Numbered from the stretch's first letter, positions 8,653-17,046 are shown. The stretch is DNA of 64,000 nt from Bacillus sp. FJAT-14578 (GCF_000504165.1 NZ_KI632507.1:303786-367785), one strand, 5' to 3'. Notes: a model not told the origin generated them from the letters alone. Made by a program: numbers and translations.

Positions 8653-9456
8653 GTGGTCATGCAGGTACTACAAAAAACACAAACGATCGTTCGCTATCAG
8701 CAACATGATGGTAAAGTATATTATGGAATGGTTGAAGATGACGAGATTTTACAATTGTCTAGTAATTTTACTGAAATCGTAAACGATGAACTGAAATATG
8801 ATGGATTAAGAGTCAAATATAGTGATGTGAAGATTTTGGAGCCGGTAGTACCCTCAAAAATCGTTAATTTTGGCTGGACATATGTTGAACATGCAAAAGA
8901 GACTGGGGGACAGGCCAATCTCAAAGAACCGTTTTTGTTTTTAAAACCGACGTCTTCCGTGATTCCAGATCAGGGGGACATCGTTCTTCCCTCAAATGAT
9001 TTAACCAAGCAGGTGGAAATGGAGGGGGAAGTGGCACTCATTATTGGGAAACGCGGCAAAAATATAAAAGAAGAAGAGGCATTGGATTATGTTTTTGGCT
9101 GCACCATATTTAATGATGTGACGGCAAGAGATCTTACAAAAACGGATCCCCAGTTTACGCGCGGCAAAGGTTTTGATACCTTTGGCCCGTTGGGTCCGTG
9201 TATTGTGAAAGGTATAGATCCAACTAATTTACGAATCGTTACAACATTAAACGGCCAAGTCGTACAAGATGGTAATACGAATCAGATGTCACTTTCCATT
9301 CCTTTCCTTATCAGTTGGATTTCACAGGTTATGACACTAGAGCCAGGTGATGTTTTGGCTACTGGTTCACCTTCTGGAAGTTGTCCAATGAAGTCGGGAG
9401 ATATTGTAGTTGTTGAAGTAGAGAAGATCGGTAAGCTTTGTAACTATGTAAAATAG
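8653..9456 (+). CDS. Fumarylacetoacetate hydrolase (FAH) family enzyme
   Basis: A 267-residue FAH-fold protein. The metal ligands of the family are seen in VEMEGEVALIIG (E-x-E) and the downstream NDVTARDL Asp; GKGFDTFGPLGP and GDVLATGSPSG are also typical. Two starts are possible: GTG 8653 (5 nt from GGAG) and ATG 8659 (11 nt). Known FAH relatives cleave acylpyruvates, decarboxylate or tautomerise oxaloacetate, or act on sugar-acid intermediates. Because ttdAB would release oxaloacetate, an oxaloacetate decarboxylase or tautomerase role is an attractive inference, not a demonstrated one. Confidence 0.8.
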   Translation: MVMQVLQKTQTIVRYQQHDGKVYYGMVEDDEILQLSSNFTEIVNDELKYDGLRVKYSDVKILEPVVPSKIVNFGWTYVEHAKETGGQANLKEPFLFLKPTSSVIPDQGDIVLPSNDLTKQVEMEGEVALIIGKRGKNIKEEEALDYVFGCTIFNDVTARDLTKTDPQFTRGKGFDTFGPLGPCIVKGIDPTNLRIVTTLNGQVVQDGNTNQMSLSIPFLISWISQVMTLEPGDVLATGSPSGSCPMKSGDIVVVEVEKIGKLCNYVK

Positions 9457-9564
9457 AAAATATTATACCGAAAACTAATGGGTGCTAATTCAACACTGGG
9501 TTAGTTTATGATAATAACCCCATTTCATAGTGATTTATCAAAATTAAACATGATTGTCTAACAA

Positions 9565-9612
9565 AAAAGGCTGTAGTTGATTTCTGTGAAATCTCTACAG
9601 CTTTTCTTTTTT
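9565..9612 (+). terminator. Terminator of the ttd-FAH operon
   Basis: Two stacked helices, GCTGTAG/CTACAGC and GATTTC/GAAATC, separated by a small internal loop, followed by TTTTCTTTTTT. It could also serve the convergent regulator gene. Confidence 0.85.
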
Positions 9613-9652
9613 ATAATGACAAAATCTTGCATCACGGAAAAGTCTCCTTCCA

Positions 9653-10441
9653 TTACCGTTTCTCTTCCGGTAATGGAGGCATAGATCGAAGAGCCTCTAG
9701 AATTTCGTTACGAGCTCTATAACGATGAGATTGCAACATAGTTCGCACGGCTTCAGGCTCACCTGCTCGCATGACGGCTAAAATGGCCTTATGTTCAATC
9801 ACTGAACGTGTTGGCTTTGGTCGAAGCCCAATTGTGTATAAGCGTGCACGATAGAGTTGGTCAGACTGACTGTCCACAATCCCTCTAAGGCGTGGGTTTT
9901 GGGCCAAATCAACAATGTAATTATGAAATTGATCATCAAGGTCTGTCCATGCAAGTAGATCATTTCGTTCTAGTGCCTTTTCTTGCTCTTCAATCAGGCG
10001 CTCAAGTTGATTTAATTCTTCGTCAGTAGCACGATCGGTAGCGAGCCTGCCTGCAACACCATCCAGTGCTTCCACCACTTCATAAATTTGTTGGAGATCA
10101 TCTGCGACAAGTGGTGCGACAATAAAACCGCGACGCGGTATAAGCCGTACCCATCCTTCCGTTTCTAAACGGACAAGGGATTCACGTACAGGTGTCCTGC
10201 TCATGCCTAGGATTTCTGCCATCTCCCTCTCTAGCACAGTCTGTCCAGGCGGCAATTGAAGGTGGCGAATCGCATGTCGAACAGCTAGATAAGCACGTTG
10301 TGGTAAGCGTGACTCTCCATTTACATCTAAAGTGGATAAAAATGAACGAACGGCTAGAGTTAGGTCAGACTGATCTAGTCTTTTAAAGTTAGAATCAGGT
10401 GTTTGAGGTGTTTTTTGATTATTCATTTCATTATCACTCAT
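9653..10441 (-). CDS. GntR-family regulator, FCD (FadR) subclass
   Basis: A 262-residue DNA-binding repressor or activator. A charged N-terminal extension (1-40) precedes the winged helix (about 45-115; LEREMAEILGMSRTPVRESLVRLETEGWV is the recognition part). The all-helical FCD ligand domain follows (about 120-250) with its usual metal/acid ligands (DDQFHNYI, and HKAIL). FCD proteins usually sense organic acids. Convergent placement after ttdAB-FAH makes it the likely regulator of that cluster and the CitMHS gene. The ribosome site (TCGGG) is poor; an internal ATG at residue 6 is an alternative start. Confidence 0.85.
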   Translation of the reverse strand: MSDNEMNNQKTPQTPDSNFKRLDQSDLTLAVRSFLSTLDVNGESRLPQRAYLAVRHAIRHLQLPPGQTVLEREMAEILGMSRTPVRESLVRLETEGWVRLIPRRGFIVAPLVADDLQQIYEVVEALDGVAGRLATDRATDEELNQLERLIEEQEKALERNDLLAWTDLDDQFHNYIVDLAQNPRLRGIVDSQSDQLYRARLYTIGLRPKPTRSVIEHKAILAVMRAGEPEAVRTMLQSHRYRARNEILEALRSMPPLPEEKR

Positions 10442-11052
10442 CCCGACAAGTTTCGAATTTTATGTAACCATATAACCAAGTGTTGTTGAGTAGGTTATGA
10501 TTAAAAAGTTATATTATGACTTTACAAGTAAAATCATAACAGAAAAACAATCACTCCCTCAATCGGGAAAATAGAAAAAAAGATAATCTACAGTAAAGGT
10601 CACCCGTGAAGAAATAGGCAGAAATCTATGGGAATGACGAAAAGCGTTGTTTGCTTTTCGATCAGTTCGTGGTTATCAGGAGTTTATTTTTCTTTAAAAT
10701 AAAAATTTTTTTGATCGAGGTTTTCTGAAGGGTTAAAAAATAATCTTTTAGAAAACCTCTATTTTTATTAACTGTTGTTTTTTATTCATATTTATCTCGC
10801 TTTGTTGTTTCGGATAAATTTCTTATTTTTTTGTCCGTTCTGTATAGACAATTCTAAATTTTTCTATTATTATGATTGTGTGAATTGTTAGAGTAAAAGG
10901 ATTTTTGTTGCTTTTAAGTGTGTTTGTGGGGAGGACACATGTATTTTTTTGAAGGGGGAAATTCAATATCCTTAAAAGCAATATTTGAGAATAGGGGTAA
11001 ATCATTAAAAAATCCTGCATTTATTCTAACCATCAATGAGGGGGTATATGAA
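10442..11052. other. Long leader upstream of kbl
   Basis: About 600 bp. Two hairpins are visible: GAAAAGC...GCTTTTC at 10638-10658 and a 13-bp GAGGTTTTCT...AGAAAACCTC stem at 10718-10764, followed by TATTTTTAT. No T-box or known riboswitch core is recognised. A well-placed GGGGAGG plus ATG at 10939 opens a frame that runs into kbl without a stop. Confidence 0.45.
10718..10772 (+). terminator. Terminator-like hairpin in the kbl leader
   Basis: GAGGTTTTCT pairs with AGAAAACCTC, extended by a G-T and two A-T pairs, and is followed by a T-rich run. No gene ends just upstream on the plus strand, so this may act as an attenuator. Confidence 0.5.
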
Positions 11053-12243
11053 ATGTCAAGTGAAACATTAAATCAATTTTTGAAAGAAAATTTGGATGAC
11101 TTAAAAGAAAAAGGACTTTACAACGTTATTGATCCGGTAGAAGGTCCAAACGGCCCGATGATTACCATTGCAGGCAGAGAGTTAATTAATTTATCATCCA
11201 ATAACTATTTAGGTTTAGCAACAGATCGAAGACTAATAGAGGCTTGCTTAGAAGCAACGAGAACATATGGTGTTGGAGCTGGGGCCGTTCGTACTATTAA
11301 CGGAACGTTAGATATCCATGTCAAATTAGAAGAAAAGCTTGCCGAATTTAAACATACAGAAGCAGCCATTGCTTATCAATCGGGATTTAATTGTAATATG
11401 GCAGCCATTTCAGCAGTGATGGATAAACACGATGCCATTCTTTCAGATGAACTAAATCATGCTTCAATCATTGATGGATGCCGATTATCTAAAGCAAAGA
11501 TTATTCGCTATAACCACTCCGACATGGAAGATTTGCGAACACAAGCACGTAAAGCAAAAGAGTCCGGATTATATAACAAAATCATGATCATTACCGATGG
11601 AGTGTTCTCGATGGACGGGGATATTGCCAAGCTTCCTGACATTGTGGAGATTGCCGAAGAGTTTGATTTGATTACGTATGTTGATGATGCACATGGTTCG
11701 GGTGTATTAGGTAATGGTGCAGGAACGGTAAAACATTTTGGGTTATCAGATCGAGTGGATTTCCAAATTGGAACACTATCCAAAGCCATTGGTGTTGTAG
11801 GAGGCTATGTAGCAGGAAAGAAAGATTTAATCGATTGGTTAAAAGTAAGAAGCCGTCCGTTTTTATTTTCAACGGCTGTCACACCGGGAGCAGTTGCAGC
11901 TTGTATAGAAGCCATTGATATTTTGATGAACAGCTCAGAGCTTCAAAATAAGCTGCGGGAAAACAGCGAGTACTTGAAAAAAGGCCTAAAAGAATTGGGG
12001 TTTAATATCGGAGAGAGCGAAACACCGATTACACCTTGCATTATAGGAGATGAAGCTAAAACGCAGCAGTTCAGTAAGCGGCTGAACGAAGAAGGTGTGT
12101 ATGCTAAATCGATCGTATTTCCTACCGTTCCAAAGGGAACAGGAAGAGTGAGAAATATGCCGACAGCTGCTCATACAAAGGAGATGCTGGATCGTGCATT
12201 AGCTATATATGAAAAAGTGGGAAAAGAGATGTCGATTATTTAA
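11053..12243 (+). CDS. kbl: Glycine C-acetyltransferase (2-amino-3-ketobutyrate CoA ligase)
   Basis: PLP enzyme that splits 2-amino-3-oxobutyrate with CoA into glycine and acetyl-CoA, the second step of threonine breakdown. From ATG 11053 the protein has 396 residues, the family length; GAGGGGG lies 9 nt upstream. The alpha-oxoamine synthase marks are present: SSNNYLGLA (48-56), SDELNHASIIDGCRLS, DDAHGSGVLG (211-220) and the PLP lysine in GTLSKA (Lys244). It is followed 43 bp later by tdh. An upstream in-frame ATG (10939) with its own ribosome site would add 38 residues; family length argues against it. Confidence 0.94.
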   Translation: MSSETLNQFLKENLDDLKEKGLYNVIDPVEGPNGPMITIAGRELINLSSNNYLGLATDRRLIEACLEATRTYGVGAGAVRTINGTLDIHVKLEEKLAEFKHTEAAIAYQSGFNCNMAAISAVMDKHDAILSDELNHASIIDGCRLSKAKIIRYNHSDMEDLRTQARKAKESGLYNKIMIITDGVFSMDGDIAKLPDIVEIAEEFDLITYVDDAHGSGVLGNGAGTVKHFGLSDRVDFQIGTLSKAIGVVGGYVAGKKDLIDWLKVRSRPFLFSTAVTPGAVAACIEAIDILMNSSELQNKLRENSEYLKKGLKELGFNIGESETPITPCIIGDEAKTQQFSKRLNEEGVYAKSIVFPTVPKGTGRVRNMPTAAHTKEMLDRALAIYEKVGKEMSII

Positions 12244-12286
12244 GGGGATTGCTTGTTGCAGAGTGCATAACGGGGAGGAATTTCTA

Positions 12287-13246
12287 ATGAAAAAGGTCTT
12301 AGTAACGGGGGCTTTAGGCCAAATTGGTTCAGAACTGACGCTGAAAATGAGAGAAATTTACGGAATGGACAATATTATTGCGACAGACATTCGAAAAACG
12401 GAAAGCGATGTAGTCCAATCAGGTCCATTTGAGATTTTAGATGTTACAGATGAAAAAGCGATGTTTAACATGGCCAAAAAACATGAAGTGGATACGATTA
12501 TTCATTTAGCCGCTTTATTGTCAGCAACAGCTGAAAAGAAGCCTCTTTTAGCCTGGCATTTAAACATGGGCGGATTGGTGAATGCTTTGGAAGCGGCGCG
12601 AGAATTGAATTGCCAATTTTTCACACCTAGTTCGATTGGTTCGTTTGGTCCAACCACTCCTAAAGATTGGACTCCACAAGACATCATTCAACGGCCGACT
12701 ACGATGTACGGAGTGAATAAAGTATCCGGAGAATTGTTATGTGATTATTACTATCATAAATTTGGAGTTGATACGAGAGGACTTCGATTCCCGGGACTGA
12801 TTTCGTATGTTACGCCTCCTGGCGGCGGAACGACCGACTATGCGGTTGAAATTTACTATGAAGCGATTAAAAACTTGAAATATACTTCTTACATTGCTAA
12901 GGGAACGTATATGGATATGATGTATATGCCTGACGCTTTAGATGCCATCATTACATTAATGGAGGCAGATGCCTCAAAACTAAAACATCGGAATTCTTTC
13001 AATGTGTCTGCTATGAGCTTTGACCCGGAGCAAATTGCAGCCGAGATTAAAAAGCATATTCCGGAATTTGTCATAAATTATGAGGTCGATCCTGTAAGAC
13101 AATCTATTGCCGACAGTTGGCCTAATAGAATAGATTCAACTTGTGCAAAGGAGGAGTGGGGATTTAAGGCGGAATATGATTTAGAGAAAATGACGAAGGA
13201 TATGTTGATGAAGCTGAGATTAAAGTCACTTTTAATTACCGCATAA
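12287..13246 (+). CDS. tdh: L-threonine 3-dehydrogenase, SDR type
   Basis: Oxidises threonine to 2-amino-3-oxobutyrate with NAD, feeding kbl. This is the epimerase-like extended SDR form (319 residues), not the zinc medium-chain form. Visible: the NAD loop TGALGQIG (7-14), HLAALLSA, the catalytic Tyr141-x3-Lys145 in YGVNK, and the FPGLISY substrate segment. GGGGAGGAATTTCTA precedes ATG 12287; the frame could open at 12209 but lacks a ribosome site there. With kbl upstream and a Ser/Thr transporter downstream, the block 11-14.8 kb is a threonine utilisation unit. Confidence 0.93.
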   Translation: MKKVLVTGALGQIGSELTLKMREIYGMDNIIATDIRKTESDVVQSGPFEILDVTDEKAMFNMAKKHEVDTIIHLAALLSATAEKKPLLAWHLNMGGLVNALEAARELNCQFFTPSSIGSFGPTTPKDWTPQDIIQRPTTMYGVNKVSGELLCDYYYHKFGVDTRGLRFPGLISYVTPPGGGTTDYAVEIYYEAIKNLKYTSYIAKGTYMDMMYMPDALDAIITLMEADASKLKHRNSFNVSAMSFDPEQIAAEIKKHIPEFVINYEVDPVRQSIADSWPNRIDSTCAKEEWGFKAEYDLEKMTKDMLMKLRLKSLLITA

Positions 13247-13260
13247 GTAAGCCTGCTATC

Positions 13261-13292
13261 CGAATAAAAGAGTTGTAACACTCTTTTATTCG
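13261..13292 (+). terminator. Hairpin after tdh
   Basis: A perfect 12-bp stem CGAATAAAAGAG/CTCTTTTATTCG with an 8-nt loop, 14 bp after the tdh stop. The following sequence is only moderately T-rich, so termination may be partial. Confidence 0.65.
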
Positions 13293-13343
13293 AGTTACTT
13301 TATTCAGAATTGTAGTTTTTTTAACGTTAAGTGTTGCAGATTT

Positions 13344-13372
13344 TGTAAGCGCTAATAAGTAAGCGCTTTCTA
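13344..13372. promoter_or_regulatory. Paired cre-like boxes before sstT copy 2
   Basis: TGTAAGCGCTAATA (13344-13357) fits the CcpA cre consensus at all but one position, and AGTAAGCGCTTTCT follows immediately on the other face. This points to carbon catabolite control of sstT copy 2. The corresponding interval before copy 1 has no such box. Confidence 0.6.
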
Positions 13373-13533
13373 TAGGTGTATAAAATGAAATCGCACTGCT
13401 TTTATTAGAAAGACAGTTGTCTTTGTGAAGTGCAATATGGTAAAAATGGCCATCCATCGAAGAAATCAATCATCCAGAACCCTATTTAATTAGTAATGTT
13501 ACAATTTTATCTTAAACTAGTGGGGGAATATCT

Positions 13534-14772
13534 ATGAAGAGTATAATGAAAAAGTGGAGTCAATTGAGCCTGGTAAAACAAATCATTGTAGGTTTGATTA
13601 TTGGTATTACTCTGGCTGTAACGATTCCGGAAACAGCAAAACCTGTTGTCATTTTTGGTTCTTTATTTGTAGGTGCTTTGAAAGCCATTGCACCTGTGTT
13701 GGTACTCTTCTTGGTTATGTCAGCTATTGCTCAACACAAAAGTGGTCATCAAACGAATATGAAATCCATTATCTTCCTGTATCTTTTAGGAACCTTTTTA
13801 GCCGGATTAACGGCCGTTATTGTAAGTTTTATTTTTCCTGTAGGCTTAACGCTTGCAGAGGGAGCTGAGGGTGTGACGGCTCCCGGCGGTGTTGTAGAGG
13901 TTCTCAAATCATTACTGCTGAACGTTGTTGATAACCCGGTTAAAGCCATTTATAATGCGAACTATATCGGTATTTTAGCTTGGGCGATACTCCTTGGTTT
14001 GGCTTTAAGAAATGCTTCTGATACGACCAAAACGATGATTTCTAATTTTTCGGATGCCGTATCCAAAATGGTTACATGGGTGATTAAGTTTGCGCCATTA
14101 GGAATCATGGGTCTAGTGTTTGATTCCATTACTGCAAATGGAGTTGAATCGTTACTAAGCTATGGGAAATTACTTGCCCTTTTGATTGGTTGCATGTTCT
14201 TTGTGGCGCTGGTTATCAATCCAATCATTGTGTTCGTGTTTATCCGTCAAAACCCTTACCCGCTTGTTTTAAAGTGCTTAAAGGAAAGTGGTATTACAGC
14301 ATTCTTTACACGCAGCTCAGCTTCCAATATTCCTGTCAATATGAGATTGTGCGAAAATCTAGGTTTGGATAAGGATAGTTATTCCGTATCCATTCCATTA
14401 GGTGCAACCATCAATATGGCTGGTGCCGCTGTGACGATTTCTGTTTTGACACTTGCAGCGGTCCATACCCTTGGCATTCAAGTGGATCTCCCTACAGCCA
14501 TCATCCTCAGCGTATTGTCAGCTGTATGTGCTTGTGGTGCATCAGGGGTTGCGGGTGGATCGTTATTACTGATTCCGCTGGCATGCAGCTTATTCGGAAT
14601 CCCGGCTGAGGTTGCGATGCAGGTAGTGGGAGTAGGCTTTATCATTGGTGTTTTACAAGACTCTTTTGAAACGGCCCTTAACTCATCCACTGATGTACTT
14701 TTCACAGCAGCAGCTGAATTTAAAGAGTGGCGTAAAGAAGGAAAAAAAATAGAAATCAATAAAGCAGCATAA
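13534..14772 (+). CDS. sstT: Serine/threonine:Na+ symporter, copy 2
   Basis: A 412-residue paralogue of the gene at 3563, differing in only a few residues (for instance FVFIRQNPYPLVL against FAVMRQNPFPLVF near 230). Same membrane topology and the same RSSASN and TINMAG motifs. Long runs are identical at DNA level (13550-13745 and much of 14400-14750), while 14145-14390 and 13755-13810 carry many changes, a mosaic typical of gene conversion. It lies directly after kbl-tdh and behind cre-like boxes, so this copy is probably the threonine-catabolic one. Its terminator has lost most of one arm. Confidence 0.93.
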   Translation: MKSIMKKWSQLSLVKQIIVGLIIGITLAVTIPETAKPVVIFGSLFVGALKAIAPVLVLFLVMSAIAQHKSGHQTNMKSIIFLYLLGTFLAGLTAVIVSFIFPVGLTLAEGAEGVTAPGGVVEVLKSLLLNVVDNPVKAIYNANYIGILAWAILLGLALRNASDTTKTMISNFSDAVSKMVTWVIKFAPLGIMGLVFDSITANGVESLLSYGKLLALLIGCMFFVALVINPIIVFVFIRQNPYPLVLKCLKESGITAFFTRSSASNIPVNMRLCENLGLDKDSYSVSIPLGATINMAGAAVTISVLTLAAVHTLGIQVDLPTAIILSVLSAVCACGASGVAGGSLLLIPLACSLFGIPAEVAMQVVGVGFIIGVLQDSFETALNSSTDVLFTAAAEFKEWRKEGKKIEINKAA

Positions 14773-14798
14773 AGGAGAAATTCTCTTATCTGTGATTG

Positions 14799-14834
14799 AA
14801 CTGCATCGACTAACAATTGGGGTGCAGTTTTTTT
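14799..14834 (+). terminator. Shortened terminator of sstT copy 2
   Basis: Compared with copy 1, about 15 nt of the left arm (CCCCAATTGTTAGAC) are missing. What remains is a 7-bp stem AACTGCA/TGCAGTT with a 17-nt loop and a T run. The T-A pair at the base has changed to C-G on both sides, preserving pairing. Confidence 0.75.
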
Positions 14835-14966
14835 AATGAAAAAACTAGAAAAGATTTATAATTATTTTAAAAGACTAGAACACTAGGATAACTTGATACC
14901 TTATTTAGATAAGTCACGGAGAACCATACCACAAGTAACGGCGGGTGTCGGTTCACTGGTAACGGC

Positions 14967-15020
14967 AAACCCAAGCCTTAACCCTGGCAAGAAGCTGGGT
15001 TAAGGCTTTGGTTTTTGTGT
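14967..15020 (+). terminator. Terminator-like hairpin upstream of mqo
   Basis: AAGCCTTAACCC pairs with GGGTTAAGGCTT around a 12-nt loop, extended by AACC/GGTT, then GGTTTTTGTG. It isolates mqo from sstT read-through. Confidence 0.8.
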
Positions 15021-15122
15021 GTTCCTAAGGCCTTGTGGGCGGACTTCTCACTTCTCGCCAGCTTTTAAACAGCGTATAACAATCATAATAATAATAGCAA
15101 ATAAATATTTTAATATATAAAC

Positions 15123-15218
15123 AATAGTGTTATACTAATGTTAGGTTTTAATCGAATAGTGTTATACTATTATTAGGTTGTAATTGAACAGTGATATGCT
15201 ATTATTGGGTTATAATTG
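15123..15218 (+). repeat. Three tandem 32-bp repeats upstream of mqo
   Basis: Three abutting units of exactly 32 bp: 15123-15154, 15155-15186 and 15187-15218. Each carries AGTG(T/A)TAT(A/G)CTA near its start and GGTT-T-AAT(T/C)G at its end. Unit 2 against unit 1 differs at 4-5 positions, unit 3 by a few more. The TATACT cores look like -10 elements, and TTGTAA-N16-TATTAT spans units 2 and 3. There is no array of unique spacers, so it is not CRISPR. Confidence 0.85.
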
Positions 15219-15240
15219 ATCCAGAAAAGATGTGTGACTA

Positions 15241-15307
15241 GGTCGCGCTCTGGCTTGCTGTGGCCCCTAAGCAGGAGCGCCTACATCATTTCTGCAAATC
15301 TTAGGGG
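15241..15307 (+). promoter_or_regulatory. Structured mqo leader with competing pairings
   Basis: GCGCTC (15245-15250) can pair with GAGCGC (15275-15280), aided by TTGCT/AAGCA. Alternatively CCCCTAAG (15264-15271) pairs perfectly with CTTAGGGG (15300-15307), which lies just before the ribosome site AAGGAAGG. The two folds share bases and exclude one another. No known riboswitch class is recognised. Confidence 0.45.
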
Positions 15308-15322
15308 ATAAGGAAGGTAAAA

Positions 15323-16825
15323 ATGAGCAACAGACAAACTAAAACAGACGTTATCTTAATTGGTGCCGGAGTCATGAGCGCGACTTTGGGATCATTACTG
15401 AAAGAGTTAGCTCCGGAATGGGAAATCAAAGTGTTTGAGAAACTCGCAAAGGCAGGAGAAGAAAGCTCTAACGAATGGAATAATGCGGGTACGGGCCATG
15501 CTGCACTGTGCGAGCTTAACTATACGTCCGAGAAATCTGACGGATCTATAGATATTGGCAAAGCGATAAAAATTAATGAACATTTTCAGCTTTCAAGACA
15601 GTTTTGGTCTTATCTTGTAAAGAGTAATCTAATTCGTAATCCGCAGGACTTTATCATGCCAATCCCTCATATGAGCTTAGTACAAGGGGAAGAAAATGTA
15701 ACGTTTCTGAAAAAACGTTTTGAAACGCTGTCAAACAATCCCCTGTTTCAAGGGATGGAATTTTCTGATGACCCTGAAAAACTGAAGGAATGGATTCCGC
15801 TTATCATGGAAGGCCGTACATCGAATGAACCGGTAGCGGCAACAAAAATCGACTCTGGAACGGATGTCAACTTCGGCGCTTTAACACGCATGTTGTTTGA
15901 CCACTTAAAGAGTAAAAACGTTGAGATCAACTATAAGCACAGCGTTAAGGATATTAAACGCGCCAGCGACGGCTCGTGGGAAGTGAAAGTGCATGATAGC
16001 GATAGCGGTAAAATCGAATGCCATACGGCCAAATTCGTCTTTATCGGCGGTGGGGGCGGAAGTCTGCCTTTACTGCAAAAAACCGGTATTCCTGAATCCA
16101 AACATATCGGAGGATTTCCGGTAAGCGGACTTTTTATGGTATGCAACAATCCGGAGGTTATAGCGCAACATCATGCAAAAGTATACGGTAAAGCTAAGGT
16201 TGGTGCTCCTCCAATGTCTGTTCCGCATCTGGATACAAGATATATAGATAACAAAAAATCGTTACTGTTTGGACCGTTTGCCGGCTTCTCGCCAAAGTTC
16301 TTAAAAAATGGTTCAAATTTGGATTTGATCGGTTCCGTAAAACCGAATAATGTCTTCACGATGTTGGCGGCAGGCGCAAAAGAGATGGCATTGACCAAAT
16401 ATCTGATCCAGCAAGTTATGTTATCGAATGAAAAGCGCATGGAAGAATTACGCGAGTTTATTCCGAACGCCAAAAGCGAGGATTGGGATATAGTGGTAGC
16501 GGGCCAACGTGTGCAAGTAATTAAAGATACTGAGGCCGGGGGGAAAGGAACACTTCAATTTGGTACGGAGGTTGTTAGTGCCGCTGACGGCTCGATAGCT
16601 GCATTGCTCGGCGCTTCTCCGGGTGCTTCTACTGCCGTTCACGTCATGCTTGAGGTATTAGAAAAATGCTTCCCGCAGCATATAAAAGAGTGGGAATCGA
16701 AAATAAAAGAAATGATTCCTTCTTATGGCGTGTCACTAGTGGAAAAACCAGAGCTTTTCCAAGAAATTCAAAATTCAACAGCGCAGACGCTTGGTCTATG
16801 CAAAAAAGAACCGGTCTGTAGTTAA
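15323..16825 (+). CDS. mqo: Malate:quinone oxidoreductase
   Basis: A 500-residue FAD enzyme at the inner face of the membrane that oxidises L-malate to oxaloacetate and passes electrons to menaquinone. The N-terminal FAD-binding loop VILIGAGVMSATLGSLL (10-26), NEWNNAGTGHAALCELNYT (about 51-69) and VFIGGGGGSLPLLQKTGIPES are signatures of the Mqo family. AAGGAAGGTAAAA precedes the ATG. It stands alone between terminators, with an unusual repeat array and structured leader upstream. In a genome with gntRKPZ, citrate/tartrate and amino-acid transporters nearby, it fits aerobic organic-acid oxidation. Confidence 0.95.
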   Translation: MSNRQTKTDVILIGAGVMSATLGSLLKELAPEWEIKVFEKLAKAGEESSNEWNNAGTGHAALCELNYTSEKSDGSIDIGKAIKINEHFQLSRQFWSYLVKSNLIRNPQDFIMPIPHMSLVQGEENVTFLKKRFETLSNNPLFQGMEFSDDPEKLKEWIPLIMEGRTSNEPVAATKIDSGTDVNFGALTRMLFDHLKSKNVEINYKHSVKDIKRASDGSWEVKVHDSDSGKIECHTAKFVFIGGGGGSLPLLQKTGIPESKHIGGFPVSGLFMVCNNPEVIAQHHAKVYGKAKVGAPPMSVPHLDTRYIDNKKSLLFGPFAGFSPKFLKNGSNLDLIGSVKPNNVFTMLAAGAKEMALTKYLIQQVMLSNEKRMEELREFIPNAKSEDWDIVVAGQRVQVIKDTEAGGKGTLQFGTEVVSAADGSIAALLGASPGASTAVHVMLEVLEKCFPQHIKEWESKIKEMIPSYGVSLVEKPELFQEIQNSTAQTLGLCKKEPVCS

Positions 16826-16941
16826 TTCTTTGTTTCTACGATGAAGAGATTGAAAAGGCAATGATTGAAAAAAAACAGAGATAAAATAAAAAGTTATATC
16901 AAGAATTGAGTAAATAATAGAATATCATTGAAAATAAAACA

Positions 16942-16981
16942 AAGAACCTTTGATCCATCTTTGGATGGAAGGTTCTTTTTT
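16942..16981 (+). terminator. Terminator of mqo
   Basis: AAGAACCTT/AAGGTTCTT outer stem with CCATC/GATGG inner stem, followed by TTTTTT. Confidence 0.9.
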
Positions 16982-17046
16982 CAAAATTCGCAGTTAGAGA
17001 GGCTACGGAGAAGCGTATCGCAAGTAGGTGAGGTTTTTATGGCATA

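Larger units (their letters stand above)
14835..15322. other. Regulatory region upstream of mqo
   Basis: About 490 bp with no gene. It contains a strong hairpin terminator (14967-15020), three tandem 32-bp repeats (15123-15218) and a structured leader (15241-15307), listed separately. Confidence 0.7.

Noticed and set aside
10590..10772. T-box or riboswitch in the kbl leader
   Set aside because: No AGGGTGG-type antiterminator core or other known aptamer core is present.
10939..11052. N-terminal extension of Kbl from ATG 10939
   Set aside because: It has a good ribosome site and no stop, but family length and the second ribosome site support ATG 11053.
15123..15218. CRISPR array
   Set aside because: Repeats abut with no unique spacers, and there are no cas genes.
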